Made by a program: the position numbers and the translations under genes. The notes under the pieces are model-generated. The model was given only the letters and a program-made list of their open reading frames with translations. It did no database searches and was not told the origin of the DNA. This document shows positions 32,964 through 45,739 of a DNA stretch of 64,000 bases, piece after piece (the first letter of the stretch is position 1; each line of letters begins with the position of its first letter). Origin of the DNA: Tanypteryx hageni (taxonomy: Eukaryota > Arthropoda > Insecta > Odonata > Petaluridae); contig CM054120.1 in the NCBI GenBank assembly GCA_028673005.1, forward strand, positions 55,922,057-55,986,056, given 5' to 3'.

Positions 32964-33985
32964 ATGGATAAACAAAATAAATCCAAGTGCAATGCTGTAC
33001 CACTAATAGGAGCACCACAGCGCAATCCGAACAACGAAAAGGCAGTGGGCAATAAACCTGACACAAAGAATCCGAATCAGTTACCCGCAGAGGGGAAAGG
33101 TATGTAGAAATTGAGAATAAGGAAATATACATCTTTGACCGAGATCGAACTCGTGTGATCCGCTTGTATGATTGGTATACTATCACTGAACTATCGTGGA
33201 GAGCGAAGTGAGTCGACGACTTAAAAGTATTCAAATATAAGCGCGAAAAGCGCCTGTTAAAAATATTTATTGCGAAAAAATTCCTAAAATGAAATTTTGC
33301 TTTTTAAGATATCAGAATCAACAATTCTTGCAGAGCATTCAACGTTTGCCGAGTCTCCTAAGAAACCCGGCGCGACGTACGGGACAGCCGGGCGGATACC
33401 CGGGCCGTCCAAGTCTCGGGGTCCCTATCACGATCATCTACATTTGCATTACTTGCAAGTGAACAAATATTGGATACCAATTTTAACATCGCAGAACAGG
33501 CTATAATCCCGATATCATTCCTTTTATTTTTAATTTCAGTACTTTTTTCTGACTGTATAATTAATTATCATGTACTCATATCACAAAAAACTTTTACGGA
33601 GGGAGTCGATGGAGTGTTATCTCTCCCGGGGACACAAAATTCCTCGAGTTGCACTTGTTCTAGAATTGGAAAACGCTGATTTAGTTTTGAATTTATTTCT
33701 ATATGCAACATTACTGAATTAAAATTTTTTAATTGAATGCAAATCGTGACGCATAAAACTAAAGAAGTTGAAATCCCTTTAAGGTACTTGGAATCATTTG
33801 TTGAAATCCAACCATAGGCTCTATTATTCATTATTTAAATGGTTTATATGGAGATTTTAGTAACCCTATGTGCCATATATCGTTTTCTATACTTTAATTT
33901 TTCTTTATCTTTTTCTTATGCAGATATCAAGCAGCCAGAGGTGGCCAAAGAGGTCAAAGCAAAACAACCTCTAACCCGCAAATGA
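32964..33985 (+). CDS. Small basic protein gene, open copy, U5
   Basis: Exons 32957-33099, 33334-33458 and 33924 onward; TGA 33983-33985; AATAAA 34050-34055. Ile15 variant as in U4; I see no difference between the two genes. Confidence 0.5.
33139..33196 (-). other. Degenerate tRNA-like sequence, U5
   Basis: Identical to U4. Confidence 0.5.
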
Positions 33986-34055
33986 AGCTACTTCTACAAC
34001 AATGAAGCTCTTATAAAGGTTCCCTGATGTTTTTACATTAAAAAAATTAAATAAA

Positions 34056-36698
34056 ATGTTTTTATGCAGTTATAAGATCTTTTCTTATTTCAATCTAGTA
34101 AATTCGATCAATAATACTTATTACGCGCGAAAATATATACTCGCGGTCTTCGGCGTATTTATATTTGCATCATAAATGGAAATATTAACATCGAAGATAG
34201 TTGAAATTTGAATTTAATACGTCTATAAGAATCTTATATCTGCTATTGATAGCTTCCGATTTTTTAATAACTGGCTATGAGTGTCATTTTCAAGGTCAAT
34301 ATACTTGGAGACTTTACCGAATATTGTAAAAAGGCTTTCGTATAATTTCTCATGGCGAACGATGAATATATCTAGATTTCTCAACTGAAAAAAGATATAA
34401 AGTATAAAAGATTTATAATCTGAACGTCGGTATGCATGCAACGCCTCCGTGTTCAATAAGCAAATACTTTTTTCCATAAATAATTGACGGCAGAATACCA
34501 GCCGCTTAAACGGGAGAAGTATACCGAGGAAATCGGTTGATAGGAACTATCCCGTTTCAGGTAAAAAGCTTAAAAGTTAAATCCCAATAATAATAGGCGA
34601 ATATATCTTACATTCTCAAACGAAGATAATCTGATGTGGCAACCACATGAGCCGCTTTCGGGTGTTTTCACTGCTTTGTAGTCATTCCTACGCTTGGTTA
34701 AGTCGCACTGAGAACGGGGTACACATTCTCACCCCTTTGTTTTCATCCACTTCTCCTTCAGTATTTCCTCCTCACAGACATTTTGCATTGGTGACGTCGA
34801 AATAGAACAGTTCTCCCTCATTAGTTCCAATACGTCCATCGTGTGGAAACTTCATTCGAGTGGTGTGCGTCTTTTAGAGTTTAACCTCAAATACCACTAT
34901 GCCATGTAATCACAGTAACACTACTACGTATTGAAAATTCACCCCAGTGCGTTTATTCTAGTTTTATTCATATGAAATCTAATTATCATTTTTAAATAAA
35001 ATAGATTGCCATTAACATTACATTTTTTATTAATTCAAATACATCTGAAAAACGCGCTAAAATTCAAAATAACTCATATTTGGTCTTTTATGCTACAAAA
35101 GACTAAGTAAAGTGAGAAATACTAAAAAAGCATTATAAGGTACTTGCAATTGTTACAAATTGTGCTTCTATAATGGCCACATATCAAATTGATGCAGATG
35201 GATCATCTGATGCTGAACTTTTTATCTGCATTTCGTGGCCAAAGCTTACATCTCCATTGTTTGGCAGCCTATGAATGACCTTCATTTATAGTGCTGACCA
35301 AAGATACCGACCTTTCATTTAGTAGAAAGGTTTTACCTATCCCTTCCTTATAACTACGATATATTACATAGGGCATTATTTTGTTTTCATAATGACATAT
35401 TATGCATATTAAAATTTGACCTTTCATAAAAAATATTACGCTAACACTACAATCTGTGAAAATTCACCCGAGGGATTGCATTTTGGATATTTGCTGAAGA
35501 AAATTTTAAAAAGAAATACTTCAGAAGGGTAAATCGAGGCCTAAACTGAGAATACTTAAAATCAGAACTGCGGGAAGCATGGTGAAGGGAGGTATGGAAG
35601 AGGGAGCCGAGGGAGGGAGGGGGAAGAGAGGAAGGATGGAGTGAAAGTTAAAGGATGGAAGGCGTGGGGGAGGAAGGCTGGATAGGGGATGAAGAAGGGA
35701 GAGAGGATTGGCGGACGGAATGTGGAGAAGAGGAGGGTCGAGGGAATCTTAAGAGAGTTTTGTGTGTTTCTCCGAGCACTAGTGTGCAGTGTCGACTTCA
35801 CCGCAGATTATTATCACGTCTTTGGCATCTAAATGTTTTGTCAAATTTTTTCCTAGTAGAAAGTGCTTTATTTCTCTCGCAATAATACCTGTTCATCTTT
35901 CCATTGCGTCTATTTCCTGAGAGCGATAAGAGATCAACGTATCTGTCCTGTGTACGGAATAGAAAAAAGTTTGGTTTCGGTTCTAATACAGGTTCCACAA
36001 TGATACTTTGTCGCGGTGAATCGCACTTTTTCTTCCGCACTTACACTGGCTGATAAGGAACGAATATATATTCCATTTAAAAAGCAAGTTTACATTGATT
36101 ATTCGCGCATTCAGCAGTGCAGTTATTATAGAGTGAAATCCCCCTAACAACGAATACCCTCAGGGGGGATATTTATGGCGAAGAGATGTATTTAAGCTTC
36201 CCGTTGTAAAATTTCCTAGAACGCGTCCAATTAAATACTTGCTTACTCCGATGTTTGATACGCGATTAAATAATCTTAAAGATTACATTAACTTGCAATA
36301 AGGTGGAATCGGTTCTTTGGTATAATATTATAAAGTTGTATTCAAAATTAGTAATTGGTACTTGTAGGAATTATAGCATTTTCGACGCTGTGAAATGATT
36401 TACGCAACTCCAACAAGTTCGATAATGAGTGATTTAGCAGTACGAATTGCACTTCATTACTAGTTTCTCTGCTCCTTATTCCAACGTCGTCTAACGGCAA
36501 GCTTCGATCGCCAATTTTTTATTAAATTAATTTATATTTAATTCGTGAATTTAATAGGTAGGTATTTGAGTTATAAAACAAACCTTCACTTATTCAAATT
36601 TATTTCTTCGTTTCTAATACAGTGGGATACGATTAATGTGACAATTACAATAAACAAAATATTCAAAACAAGATCTGCTTTTTGAATTCCGGGGCTGA
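34056..36698. other. AT-rich spacer of U5
   Basis: Matches the U4 spacer at every diagnostic base checked, with the candidate minus-strand exon within 34223-34477. No gene is supported. Confidence 0.6.
35602..35623 (+). other. G-quadruplex motif, U5
   Basis: Unchanged four-run motif. Confidence 0.7.
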
Positions 36699-36726
36699 TT
36701 GCAATAGACAGTTGATAACCATAACC

Positions 36727-36798
36727 CCCTCCCTAAGGACTGCATAACCTTACAGAGGTGGGAGGGTTTGTGTACTCTTATGAACCAAAGAGCTATGC
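36727..36798 (+). ncRNA. Candidate HDV-like ribozyme fold, U6
   Basis: Bases match U1; all helices can form. Confidence 0.4.
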
Positions 36799-37163
36799 CG
36801 GCGGGAGATAATTCTCCTGGTAGGACCTTCCAAGCCGGAAAGGTCTGAGGGGAAGAGTCAGACTAAGAAGCAGTCTTGGGGGTTTTACATCCCCCTGTGC
36901 AAGGGCAGCAGCTTGCACAGTACCTCTGTAGGTGGTGATCATGTGGATCTGAAAAGCTACAGATGGGTAATCACTCTGTGAAACTGCGATGAGGAAAGCA
37001 AGGGGAAACTACCTCATTATATATCCCATGATAGGCTGAAAAGCTGCAAATACCTCTATGGATCTCTCTGGGGTAAAATATTCCGGAGGTAAAATAGTCC
37101 CCCAATCGGATCTCCGGGTGGGGACTACCCTAGGGGATGCACAGAGGAAATATAACATAATAA

Positions 37164-37790
37164 TGGAAAGCAAGTGGTGAGAATATAAGAATAGGCACAT
37201 GGAATGTTAGGACTATGAATTCAGGGGGTAAACTAGAAAACTTAAAAAGGGAAATGAGAAGGAATAATGTAGGTATAGTAGGTCTTAGTGAAGTTCGGTG
37301 GAAAGGAGAAGGCGAGATAAATTCAGACGCATTTAAAATTATTTACTCGGGAGGAGAGAAAAAGGAAAGGGGAGTGGGGACTATAATGAGAAAAGAGATA
37401 GCTGAAAGAATTAGCAAGGTAGTGACAGTTAATGATAGATTAATAGCCGTAAAACTTCAGATGGAGCCAGTGGAAATGCTTATAATTCAAGTGTATATGC
37501 CAACGACTAATTCTGGCGACGACGAAGTAGATGAAATGTATGAACAGATTATGGAGATATTGGAGGAGGAGGGAAAAGGAAGGGTCAACACCATAGTAAT
37601 GGGAGACTGGAACAGTGTAGTCGGAAAGGGACAGGAAGATAACATAGTGGGAAAATATGGACTAGGAAAGAGAAATGAAAGAGGGGAGAAACTTGTGGAA
37701 TTCTCCAATAGAAATAGATTGATTGTAACTAATACATGGTTTAAGCATCACCAGCGGAGACTTTACACATGGAGAAGCCCAGGAGACTAG
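37164..37790 (+). pseudogene. LINE endonuclease segment, U6
   Basis: Protein-identical to U5, ending at shared TAG 37788-37790. Confidence 0.9.
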
Positions 37791-38386
37791 AGACGATACC
37801 AGATAGATTACATACTAGTCAATGAAAGATTTAGAAATAGCATTAAAAATGTGAAAACATTACCAGGGGCAGATATCGATTCCGACCACAACCTTTTGGT
37901 GGCAAATACACAATGTAGACTGAAGAGCATTAAGAGAAACATAAGAGTTAACAAGAAATGGAACTTAGAGGAACTCCTTAAAAACAAGGAGGCTATCATG
38001 ATAGAGCTGCAGGAAAGGTTGGGGAGAGATCTGAAGAAAAATGGAAGAATGTAGATGAGGAGTGGAGATATATCCATAACAACATTAAAGATGTAATGGA
38101 AAAGAAGGAAGGAAAGGTAACGGGTGAAAGAATCAAAAAACCCTGGATCACAGCAGCCATGCTGCAAAAAATGGAAGAGCGGAGAAAGTGGAAAAACATA
38201 AACACTGATGAAGGCCAAAGAAAGTACAAGGAGTTAAATAATGCTTTAAGAAGGGAAACAGATAAAGCCAGAGAACAGTGGTTAAATGAGAAATGTGAGG
38301 AGATTGTCGAATGTGAAAGAATTTGTAGAACAGACCTGATGTATAGCAAAGCAAGGGAACTATTCAAGAAAAAAGCAAAAAGTTAG
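37791..38386 (+). pseudogene. LINE endonuclease C-terminus and linker, frameshifted, U6
   Basis: Same one-G loss as U5 (run at 38021-38024), stop in the new frame at 38052-38054, linker closing at TAG 38384-38386. Confidence 0.88.
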
Positions 38387-38400
38387 GACGTAAAGGAATC

Positions 38401-40023
38401 ATGAACAAAAGTGGTAAAATAGTCTCGGAGCCAGACAATGTAAAGAATGTTTGGAAAGAATACATTGAGGTGCTGTATGACAAAGAAGGAAAGCCAAGAA
38501 ATATTGAATTAAATGAAAAAGAGGATGTGGAAAAAGATCAGCTAGGACCAAGTATTCTCGAGTCTGAAGTTAAAAGAGCAATTGATGACATGAAAAGAAG
38601 GAAGGCTGTTGGGAGTGATGATATACCAGTGGACGTTCTTAAGGTTTTGGGGTCGAAAGCAATTAAGCAACTAACAAAATTTTTTAACCAAGTATATGAT
38701 TCTGGCATATGGCCTGAAGATTTTTTAGATGTTGTTATGGTACCACTGGAGAAAAAGAACAATGCAAAATGTTGTAAGGATTACAGAACAATTAGTTTAA
38801 TTTCTCATACAGCTAAAGTTCTAACTAGAATAATAACCAAAAGAATTGAATGCAAAATAGAAAAGGAGCTGCAAGATAATCAGTTTGGTTTCAGAAGAGG
38901 AAGAGGGACTAGAGATGCTATAGGATGTATAAGGATGATAATAGAAAGAGCGCTAGAAGTCAATAAAGATATGTATTTTTGTTTTGTAGATTGGGAGAAA
39001 GCTTTTGACCGAGTGAAATGGGATAAAATGCTGGGTATTTTAAACAAAATTGGAATAGATTGGAAAGATAAAAGACTACTTAAAAACCTTTACTTTGATC
39101 AAAAGATTAGAGTCAGGGTTGAAGGAGAAGAAACAGAATGTACTTCAATAGGGAGGGGAGTGAGGCAGGGATGTCCTATTTCACCAGCGATATTTAATAT
39201 TTATGCAGAAACAATAACAGAAGAAGCGTTGAGGGAAGAGAAAGGATTTAAGATAGGAGGTGAAAGTATTACCACCATTAAATATGCAGATGATCAAGGA
39301 TTAACAGCAGAAGATGAGAAAGAGCTTCAGAGGATGACAGACAGACTAGTGGAGGTTGGCCAACAATATGGAATGAAGATCAATGCTGAAAAAACGAAAG
39401 TCATGGTGGTTTCAAAGGAACATAAAGAATTAAATATAATGGGAAATGGCCAAAAATTGGAACAAGTAAGTAGTTTCAAAGATCTCGGCAGTATTTTAGC
39501 ACAAGATGGAAGTAGTACACAGGACATCAGAAGTAGGATTGCAATGGCACAAGCAGCATTTAACGAGAAGAAGGAGCTTCTCACAAGCAAGAAAATAAAT
39601 TTAGAAACAAGGAAGAAGTTAGCAAAATGCTACATATGGAGCATAGCTCTTTATGGTGCAGAGACGTGGACGATAAGGAGAAAGGAGGAAAAATATTTAG
39701 AAAGTTTTGAGATGTGGGTATGGAGAAGAATGATGAAAGTGAAATGGACAGAGAGGAAGAGAAATGAAGAAGTATTAGAAATGGGGGGAGAAGAAAGGAT
39801 GCTAATAAAAACAATCAGGAAAAGAAAATCAAATTGGATAGGGCACATATTGAGAAGACAGTGTTTACAAAGGACTATCTTAGAAGGAAAAATTAGTGGA
39901 AGAAGAGGAAGAGGGAGAAAAAGAATAGGAATATTAGATAATATAAAGCAGGGATATAATCCTTATAGAGGTATAAAAGAGGCTTCTAGGGAGAGAGAGA
40001 AATGGAGGCAGCGATTCAGTTAA
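38401..40023 (+). CDS. LINE reverse transcriptase, uninterrupted 540-codon frame, U6
   Basis: Complete RT frame from Met 38401 to TAA 40021-40023. FGFRRGRGTRD lies near residue 162, motif A Asp at about 197, RQGCPISP near 255 and YADD at 295-298. The LYGAETWT, WVWRRM, WIGHILRR and RGRGRKR motifs follow in the C-terminal third. No RNase H. Compared with full RTE proteins it lacks the fused endonuclease, which sits upstream in another frame. A Met start at this point is probably an accident of the frame break. It could be translated alone, but no promoter is visible. Confidence 0.85.
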   Translation: MNKSGKIVSEPDNVKNVWKEYIEVLYDKEGKPRNIELNEKEDVEKDQLGPSILESEVKRAIDDMKRRKAVGSDDIPVDVLKVLGSKAIKQLTKFFNQVYDSGIWPEDFLDVVMVPLEKKNNAKCCKDYRTISLISHTAKVLTRIITKRIECKIEKELQDNQFGFRRGRGTRDAIGCIRMIIERALEVNKDMYFCFVDWEKAFDRVKWDKMLGILNKIGIDWKDKRLLKNLYFDQKIRVRVEGEETECTSIGRGVRQGCPISPAIFNIYAETITEEALREEKGFKIGGESITTIKYADDQGLTAEDEKELQRMTDRLVEVGQQYGMKINAEKTKVMVVSKEHKELNIMGNGQKLEQVSSFKDLGSILAQDGSSTQDIRSRIAMAQAAFNEKKELLTSKKINLETRKKLAKCYIWSIALYGAETWTIRRKEEKYLESFEMWVWRRMMKVKWTERKRNEEVLEMGGEERMLIKTIRKRKSNWIGHILRRQCLQRTILEGKISGRRGRGRKRIGILDNIKQGYNPYRGIKEASREREKWRQRFS

Positions 40024-40026
40024 AAC

Positions 40027-40040
40027 CTGTCTTCGGACAG
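40027..40040 (+). other. UUCG tetraloop hairpin at LINE 3' end, U6
   Basis: Perfect stem-loop; the tail behind it is ATGATAATGATG instead of ATGATGATGATG. Confidence 0.75.
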
Positions 40041-40302
40041 AAGCATGATAATGATGAACCATAACCTGTGATATTAATAAGCTGCACCTAATGTATAAAT
40101 CAATCTTCTTTTTACTTCATTCGCTTTTTTATAGTTTTAAGTTTTTCGGGTATGCGGAATGTCGTTTTTTGATAATATATTCTATTAGGAATATATGTCT
40201 TTTGGTCTGTATTTTATTGTATTATGTAGATGCTTTTTAATGATACTTCCAAATGTATAATTTTATCAATTGGATATTTTTTTCTGAAATTTCAGTATCG
40301 TC

Positions 40303-41324
40303 ATGGATAAACAAAATAAATCCAAGTGCAATGCTGTACCACTAAAAGGAGCACCACAGCGCAATCCGAACAACGAAAAGGCAGTGGGCAATAAACCTGA
40401 CACAAAGAATCCGAATCAGTTACCCGCAGAGGGGAAAGGTATGTAGAAATTGAGAATAAGAAAATATACATCTTTGACCGAGATCGAACTCGTGTGATCC
40501 GCTTGTATGATTGGTATACTATCACTGAACTATCGTGGAGAGCGAAGTGAGTCGACGACTTAAAAGTATTCAAATATTAGCGCTAAAAGCGCCTGTTAAA
40601 AATATTTATTGCGAAAAAATTCCTAAAATGAAATTTTGCTTTTTAAGATATCAGAATCAACAATTCTTGCAGAGCATTCAACGTTTGCCGAGTCTCCTAA
40701 GAAACCCGGCGCGACGTACGGGACAGCCGGGCGGATACCCGGGCCGTCCAAGTCTCGGGGTCCCTATCACGATCATCTACATTTGCATTACTTGCAAGTG
40801 AACAAATATTGGATACCAATTTTAACATCGCAGAACAGGCTATAATCCCGATTTCATTCCTTTTATTTTTAATTTCAGTACTTTTTTCTGACTGTATAAT
40901 TAATTATCATGTACTCATATCACAAAAAACTTTTACGGAGGGAGTCGATGGAGTGTTATCTCTCCCGGGGACACAAAATTCCTCGAGTTGCACTTGTTCT
41001 AGAATTGGAAAACGCTGATTTAGTTTTGAATTTATTTCTATATGCAACATTACTGAATTAAAATTTTTTAATTGAATGCAAATCGTGATGCATAAAACTA
41101 AAGAAGTTGAAATCCCTTTAAGGTACTTGGAATCATTTGTTGAAATCCAACCATAGGCTCTATTATTCATTATTTAAATGGTTTATATGGAGATTTTAGT
41201 AACCCTATGTGCCATATATCGTTTTCTATACTTTAATTTTTCTTTATCTTTTTCTTATGCAGATATCAAGCAGCCAGAGGTGGCCAAAGAGGTCAAAGCA
41301 AAACAACCTCTAACCCGCAAATGA
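40303..41324 (+). CDS. Small basic protein gene, open copy, U6
   Basis: Exons 40296-40438, 40673-40797 and 41263 onward; TGA 41322-41324; AATAAA 41389-41394. Lys15 is kept and all three exons are open. Confidence 0.5.
40478..40535 (-). other. Degenerate tRNA-like sequence, U6
   Basis: A-box and B-box segments intact. Confidence 0.5.
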
Positions 41325-41394
41325 AGCTACTTCTCCAATAATGAAGCTCTTATAAAGGTTCCCTGATGTTTTTACATTAAAAAAATTAAATAAA

Positions 41395-44035
41395 ATGTTT
41401 TTATGCAGTTATAAGATCTTTTCTTATTTCAATCTAGTAAATTCGATTAATAATACTTATTACGCGCGAAAATATATACTCGCGGTCTTCGGCGTATTTA
41501 TATTTGCATCATAAATGGAAATATTAACATCGAAGATAGTTGAAATTTGAATTTAATACGTCTATAAGAATCTTATATCTGCTATTGATAGCTTCCGATT
41601 TTTTAATAACTGGCTATGAGTGTCATTTTCAAGGTCAATATACTTGGAGACTTTACCGAATATTGTAAAAAGGCTTTCGTATAATTTCTCATGGCGAACG
41701 ATGAATATATCTAGATTTCTCAACTGAAAAAAGATATAAAGTATAAAAGATTTATAATCTGAACGTCGGTATGCATGCAACGCCTCCGTGTTCAATAAGC
41801 AAATACTTTTTTCCATAAATAATTGACGGCAGAATAACAGCCGCTTAAACGGGAGAAGTATACCGAGGAAATCGGTTGATAGGAACTATCCCGTTTCAGG
41901 TAAAAAGCTTAAAAGTTAAATCCCAATAATAATAGGCGAATATATCTTACATTCTCAAACGAAGATAATCTGATGTGGCAACCACATGAGCCGCTTTCGG
42001 GTGTTTTCACTGCTTTGTAGTCATTACCACGCTTGGTTAAGTCGCACTGAGAACGGGGTACACATTCTCACCCCTTTGTTTTCATCCACTTCTCCTTCAG
42101 TATTTCCTCCTCACTGACATTTTGCATTGGTGACGTCGAAATAGAACAGTTCTCCCTCATTAGTTCCAATACGTCCATCGTGTGGAAACTTCATTCGAGT
42201 GGTGTGCGTCTTTTAGAGTTTAACCTCAAATACCACTATGCCATGTAATCACAGTAACACTACTACGTATTGAAAATTCACCCCAGTGCGTTTATTCTAG
42301 TTTTATTCATATGAAATCTAATTATCATTTTTAAATAAAATAGATTGCCATTAACATTACATTTTTTATTAATTCAAATACATCTGAAAAACGCGCTAAA
42401 ATTCAAAATAACTCATATTTGGTCTTTTATGCTACAAAAGACTGAGTAAAGTGAGAAATACTAAAAAAGCATTATAAGGTACTTGCAATTGTTACAAATT
42501 GTGCTTCTATAATGGCCACATATAAAATTGATGCAGATGGATCATCTGATGCTGAACTTTTTATCTGCATTTCGTGGCCAAAGCTTACATCTCCATTGTT
42601 TGGCAGCCTATGAATGACCTTCATTTATAGTGCTGACCAAAGATACCGACCTTTCATTTAGTAGAGAGGTTTTACCTATCCCTTAGTTATAACTACGACA
42701 TATTACATAGGGCATTATTTTGTTTTCATAATGACATATTATGCATATTAAAATTTGACCTTTCATAAAAAATATTACGCTAACACTAAAATCTGTGAAA
42801 ATTCACCCGAGGGATTGCATTTTGGATATTTGCTGAAGAAAATTTTAAAAAGAAATACTTCAGAAGGGTAAATCGAGGCCTAAACTGAGAATACTTAAAA
42901 TCAGAACTGCGGGAAGCATGGTGAAGGGAGGTATGGAAGAGGGAGCCGAGGGAGGGAGGGGGAAGAGAGGAAGGATGGAGTGAAAGTTAAAGGATGGAAG
43001 GCGTGGGGGAGGAAGGTTGGATAGGGGATGAAGAAGGGAGAGAGGATTGGCGGACGGAAAGTGGAGAAGAGGAGGGTCGAGGGAATCTTAAGAGAGTTTT
43101 GTGTTTCTCCGAGCACTAGTGTGCAGTGTCGACTTCACCGCAGATTATTATCACGTCTTTGGCATCTAAAAGGTTTGTCAAATTTTTTCCTAGTAGAAAG
43201 TGCTTTATTTCTCTCGCAATAATACCTGTTCATCTTTCCATTGCGTCTATTTCCTGAGAGCGATAAGAGATCAACGTATCTGTCCTGTGTACGGAATAGA
43301 AAAAAGTTTGGTTTCGGTTCTAATACAGGTTCCACAATGATACTTTGTCGCGGTGAATCGCACTTTTTCTTCCGCACTTACACTGGCTGATAAGGAACGA
43401 ATATATATTCCATTTAAAAAGCAAGTTTACATTGATTATTCGCGCATTCAGCAGTGCAGTTATTATAGAGTGAAATCCCCCTAACAACGAATACCCTCAG
43501 GGGGGATATTTATGGCGAAGAGATGTATTTAAGCTTCCCGTTGTAAAATTTCCTAGAACGCGTCCAATTAAATATTTGTTTACTCCGATGTTTGATACGC
43601 GATTTATTAATCTTAAAGATTACATTAACTTGCAATAAGGTGGAATCGGTTCCTTGGTATAATATTATAAAGTTGTATTCAAAATTAGTAATTGGTACTT
43701 GTAGGAATTATAGCATTTTCGACGCTGTGAAATGATTTACGCAACTCCAACAAGTTCGATAATGAGTGATTTAGCAGTACGAATTGCACTTCATTACTAG
43801 TTTCTCTGCTCCTTATTCCAACGTCGTCTAACGGCACGCTTCGCTCGCCCATTTTTTATTAAATTAATTTATATTTAATTCGTGAATTTAATAGGTAGGT
43901 ATTTGAGTTATAAAACAAACCTTCACTTATTCAAATTTATTTCTTCGTTTCTAATACAGTGGGATACGATTAATGTGACAATTACAATAAACAAAATATT
44001 CAAAACAAGATCTGCTTTTTGAATTCCGGGGCTGA
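41395..44035. other. AT-rich spacer of U6
   Basis: Candidate minus-strand exon within 41562-41816. Variants GTCATTACCACG and CCCTTAGTTATAAC; the latter recurs in U8 but not U7. No gene is supported. Confidence 0.6.
42941..42962 (+). other. G-quadruplex motif, U6
   Basis: Unchanged four-run motif. Confidence 0.7.
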
Positions 44036-44063
44036 TTGCAATAGACAGTTGATAACCATAACC

Positions 44064-44135
44064 CCCTCCCTAAGGACTGCATAACCTTACAGAGGTGGGA
44101 GGGTTTGTGTACTCTTATGAACCAAAGAGCTATGC
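44064..44135 (+). ncRNA. Candidate HDV-like ribozyme fold, U7
   Basis: Bases match U1; all helices can form. Confidence 0.4.
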
Positions 44136-44500
44136 CGGCGGGAGATAATTCTCCTGGTAGGACCTTCCAAGCCGGAAAGGTCTGAGGGGAAGAGTCAGAC
44201 TAAGAAGCAGTCTTGGGGGTTTTACATCCCCCTGTGCAAGGGCAGCAGCTTGCACAGTACCTCTGTAGGTGGTGATCATGTGGATCTGAAAAGCTAAAGA
44301 TGGGTAATCACTCTGTGAAACTGCGATGAGGAAAGCAAGGGGAAACTACCTCATTATATATCCCATGATAGGCTGAAAAGCTGCAAATACCTCTATGGAT
44401 CTCTCTGGGGTAAAATATTCCGGAGGTAAAATAGTCCCCCAATCGGATCTCCGGGTGGGGACTACCCTAGGGGATGCACAGAGGAAATATAACATAATAA

Positions 44501-45127
44501 TGGAAAGCAAGTGGTGAGAATATAAGAATAGGCACATGGAATGTTAGGACTATGAATTCAGGGGGTAAACTAGAAAACTTAAAAAGGGAAATGAGAAGGA
44601 ATAATGTAGGTATAGTAGGTCTTAGTGAAGTTCGGTGGGAAGGAGAAGGCGAGATAAATTCAGACGAATTTAAAATTATTTACTCGGGAGGAGAGAAAAA
44701 GGAAAGGGGAGTGGGGACTATAATGAGAAAAGAGATAGCTGAAAGAATTAGCAAGGTAGTGACAGTTAATGATAGATTAATAGCCGTAAAACTTCAGATG
44801 GAGCCAGTGGAAATGCTTATAATTCAAGTGTATATGCCAACGACTAATTCTGGCGACGACGAAGTAGATGAAATGTATGAACAGATTATGGAGATATTGG
44901 AGGAGGAGGGAAAAGGAAGGGTCAACACCATAGTAATGGGAGACTGGAACAGTGTAGTCGGAAAGGGACAGGAAGATAACATAGTGGGAAAATATGGACT
45001 AGGAAAGAGAAATGAAAGAGGGGAGAAACTTGTGGAATTCTGCCATAGAAATAGATTGATTGTAACTAATACATGGTTTAAGCATCACCAGCGGAGACTT
45101 TACACATGGAGAAGCCCAGGAGACTAG
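44501..45127 (+). pseudogene. LINE endonuclease segment, U7
   Basis: Carries the array consensus sequence with all N-terminal catalytic motifs; ends at shared TAG 45125-45127. Confidence 0.9.
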
Positions 45128-45725
45128 AGACGATACCAGATAGATTACATACTAGTCAATGAAAGATTTAGAAATAGCATTAAAAATGTGAAAACATTAC
45201 CAGGGGCAGATATCGATTCCGACCACAACCTTTTGGTGGCAAATACACAATGTAGACTGAAGAGCATTAAGAGAAACATAAGAGTTAACAAGAAATGGAA
45301 CTTAGAGGAACTCCTTAAAAACAAGGAGGCTATCATGATAGAGCTGCAGGAAAGGTTGGGGGAGAGATCTGAAGAAAAAAGGAAGAATGTAGATGAGGAG
45401 TGGAGATATATCCATAACAACATTAAAGATGTAATGGAAAAGAAGGTAGGAAAGGTAACGGGTGAAAGAATCAAAAAAACCCTGGATCACAGCAGCCATG
45501 CTGCAAAAAATGGAAGAGCGGAGAAAGTGGAAAAACATAAACACTGAAGAAGGCCAAAGAAAGTACAAGGAGTTAAATAATGCTTTAAGAAGGGAAACAG
45601 ATAAAGCCAGAGAACAGTGGTTAAATGAGAAATGTGAGGAGATTGTCGAATGTGAAAGAATTTGTAGAACAGACCTGATGTATAGCAAAGCAAGGGAACT
45701 ATTCAAGAAAAAAGCAAAAAGTTAG
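45128..45725 (+). pseudogene. LINE endonuclease C-terminus and linker, frameshifted, U7
   Basis: QIDYI and SDHN are intact. An extra A in the run at 45473-45479 (seven A, six in U1-U6) shifts the frame to a stop at 45545-45547. The linker continues in the other frame from about 45462 to TAG 45723-45725. Confidence 0.88.
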
Positions 45726-45739
45726 GACGTAAAGGAATC

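Larger units (their letters stand above)
29360..36698 (+). repeat. Tandem unit U5
   Basis: Fifth copy, 7339 nt. Its first part (LINE to about 32215) matches U6 and its remainder (from about 32275) matches U4. Confidence 0.97.
36717..40066 (+). mobile_element. RTE/BovB-like LINE with target-site duplication, U6
   Basis: Element 36727-40056 between AACCATAACC at 36717-36726 and 40057-40066. First copy in the array with a full-length uninterrupted RT; the endonuclease and linker are broken as in U5. Confidence 0.93.
36699..44035 (+). repeat. Tandem unit U6
   Basis: Sixth copy, 7337 nt. From here on the 3' LINE tail and gene flank are of a second type (CATGATAATG tail, AACCTGTGATATT flank) shared by U6-U9. 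The purine-block flank lacks 2 nt (TTTTGTGTTTC) in U6-U8. Confidence 0.97.
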
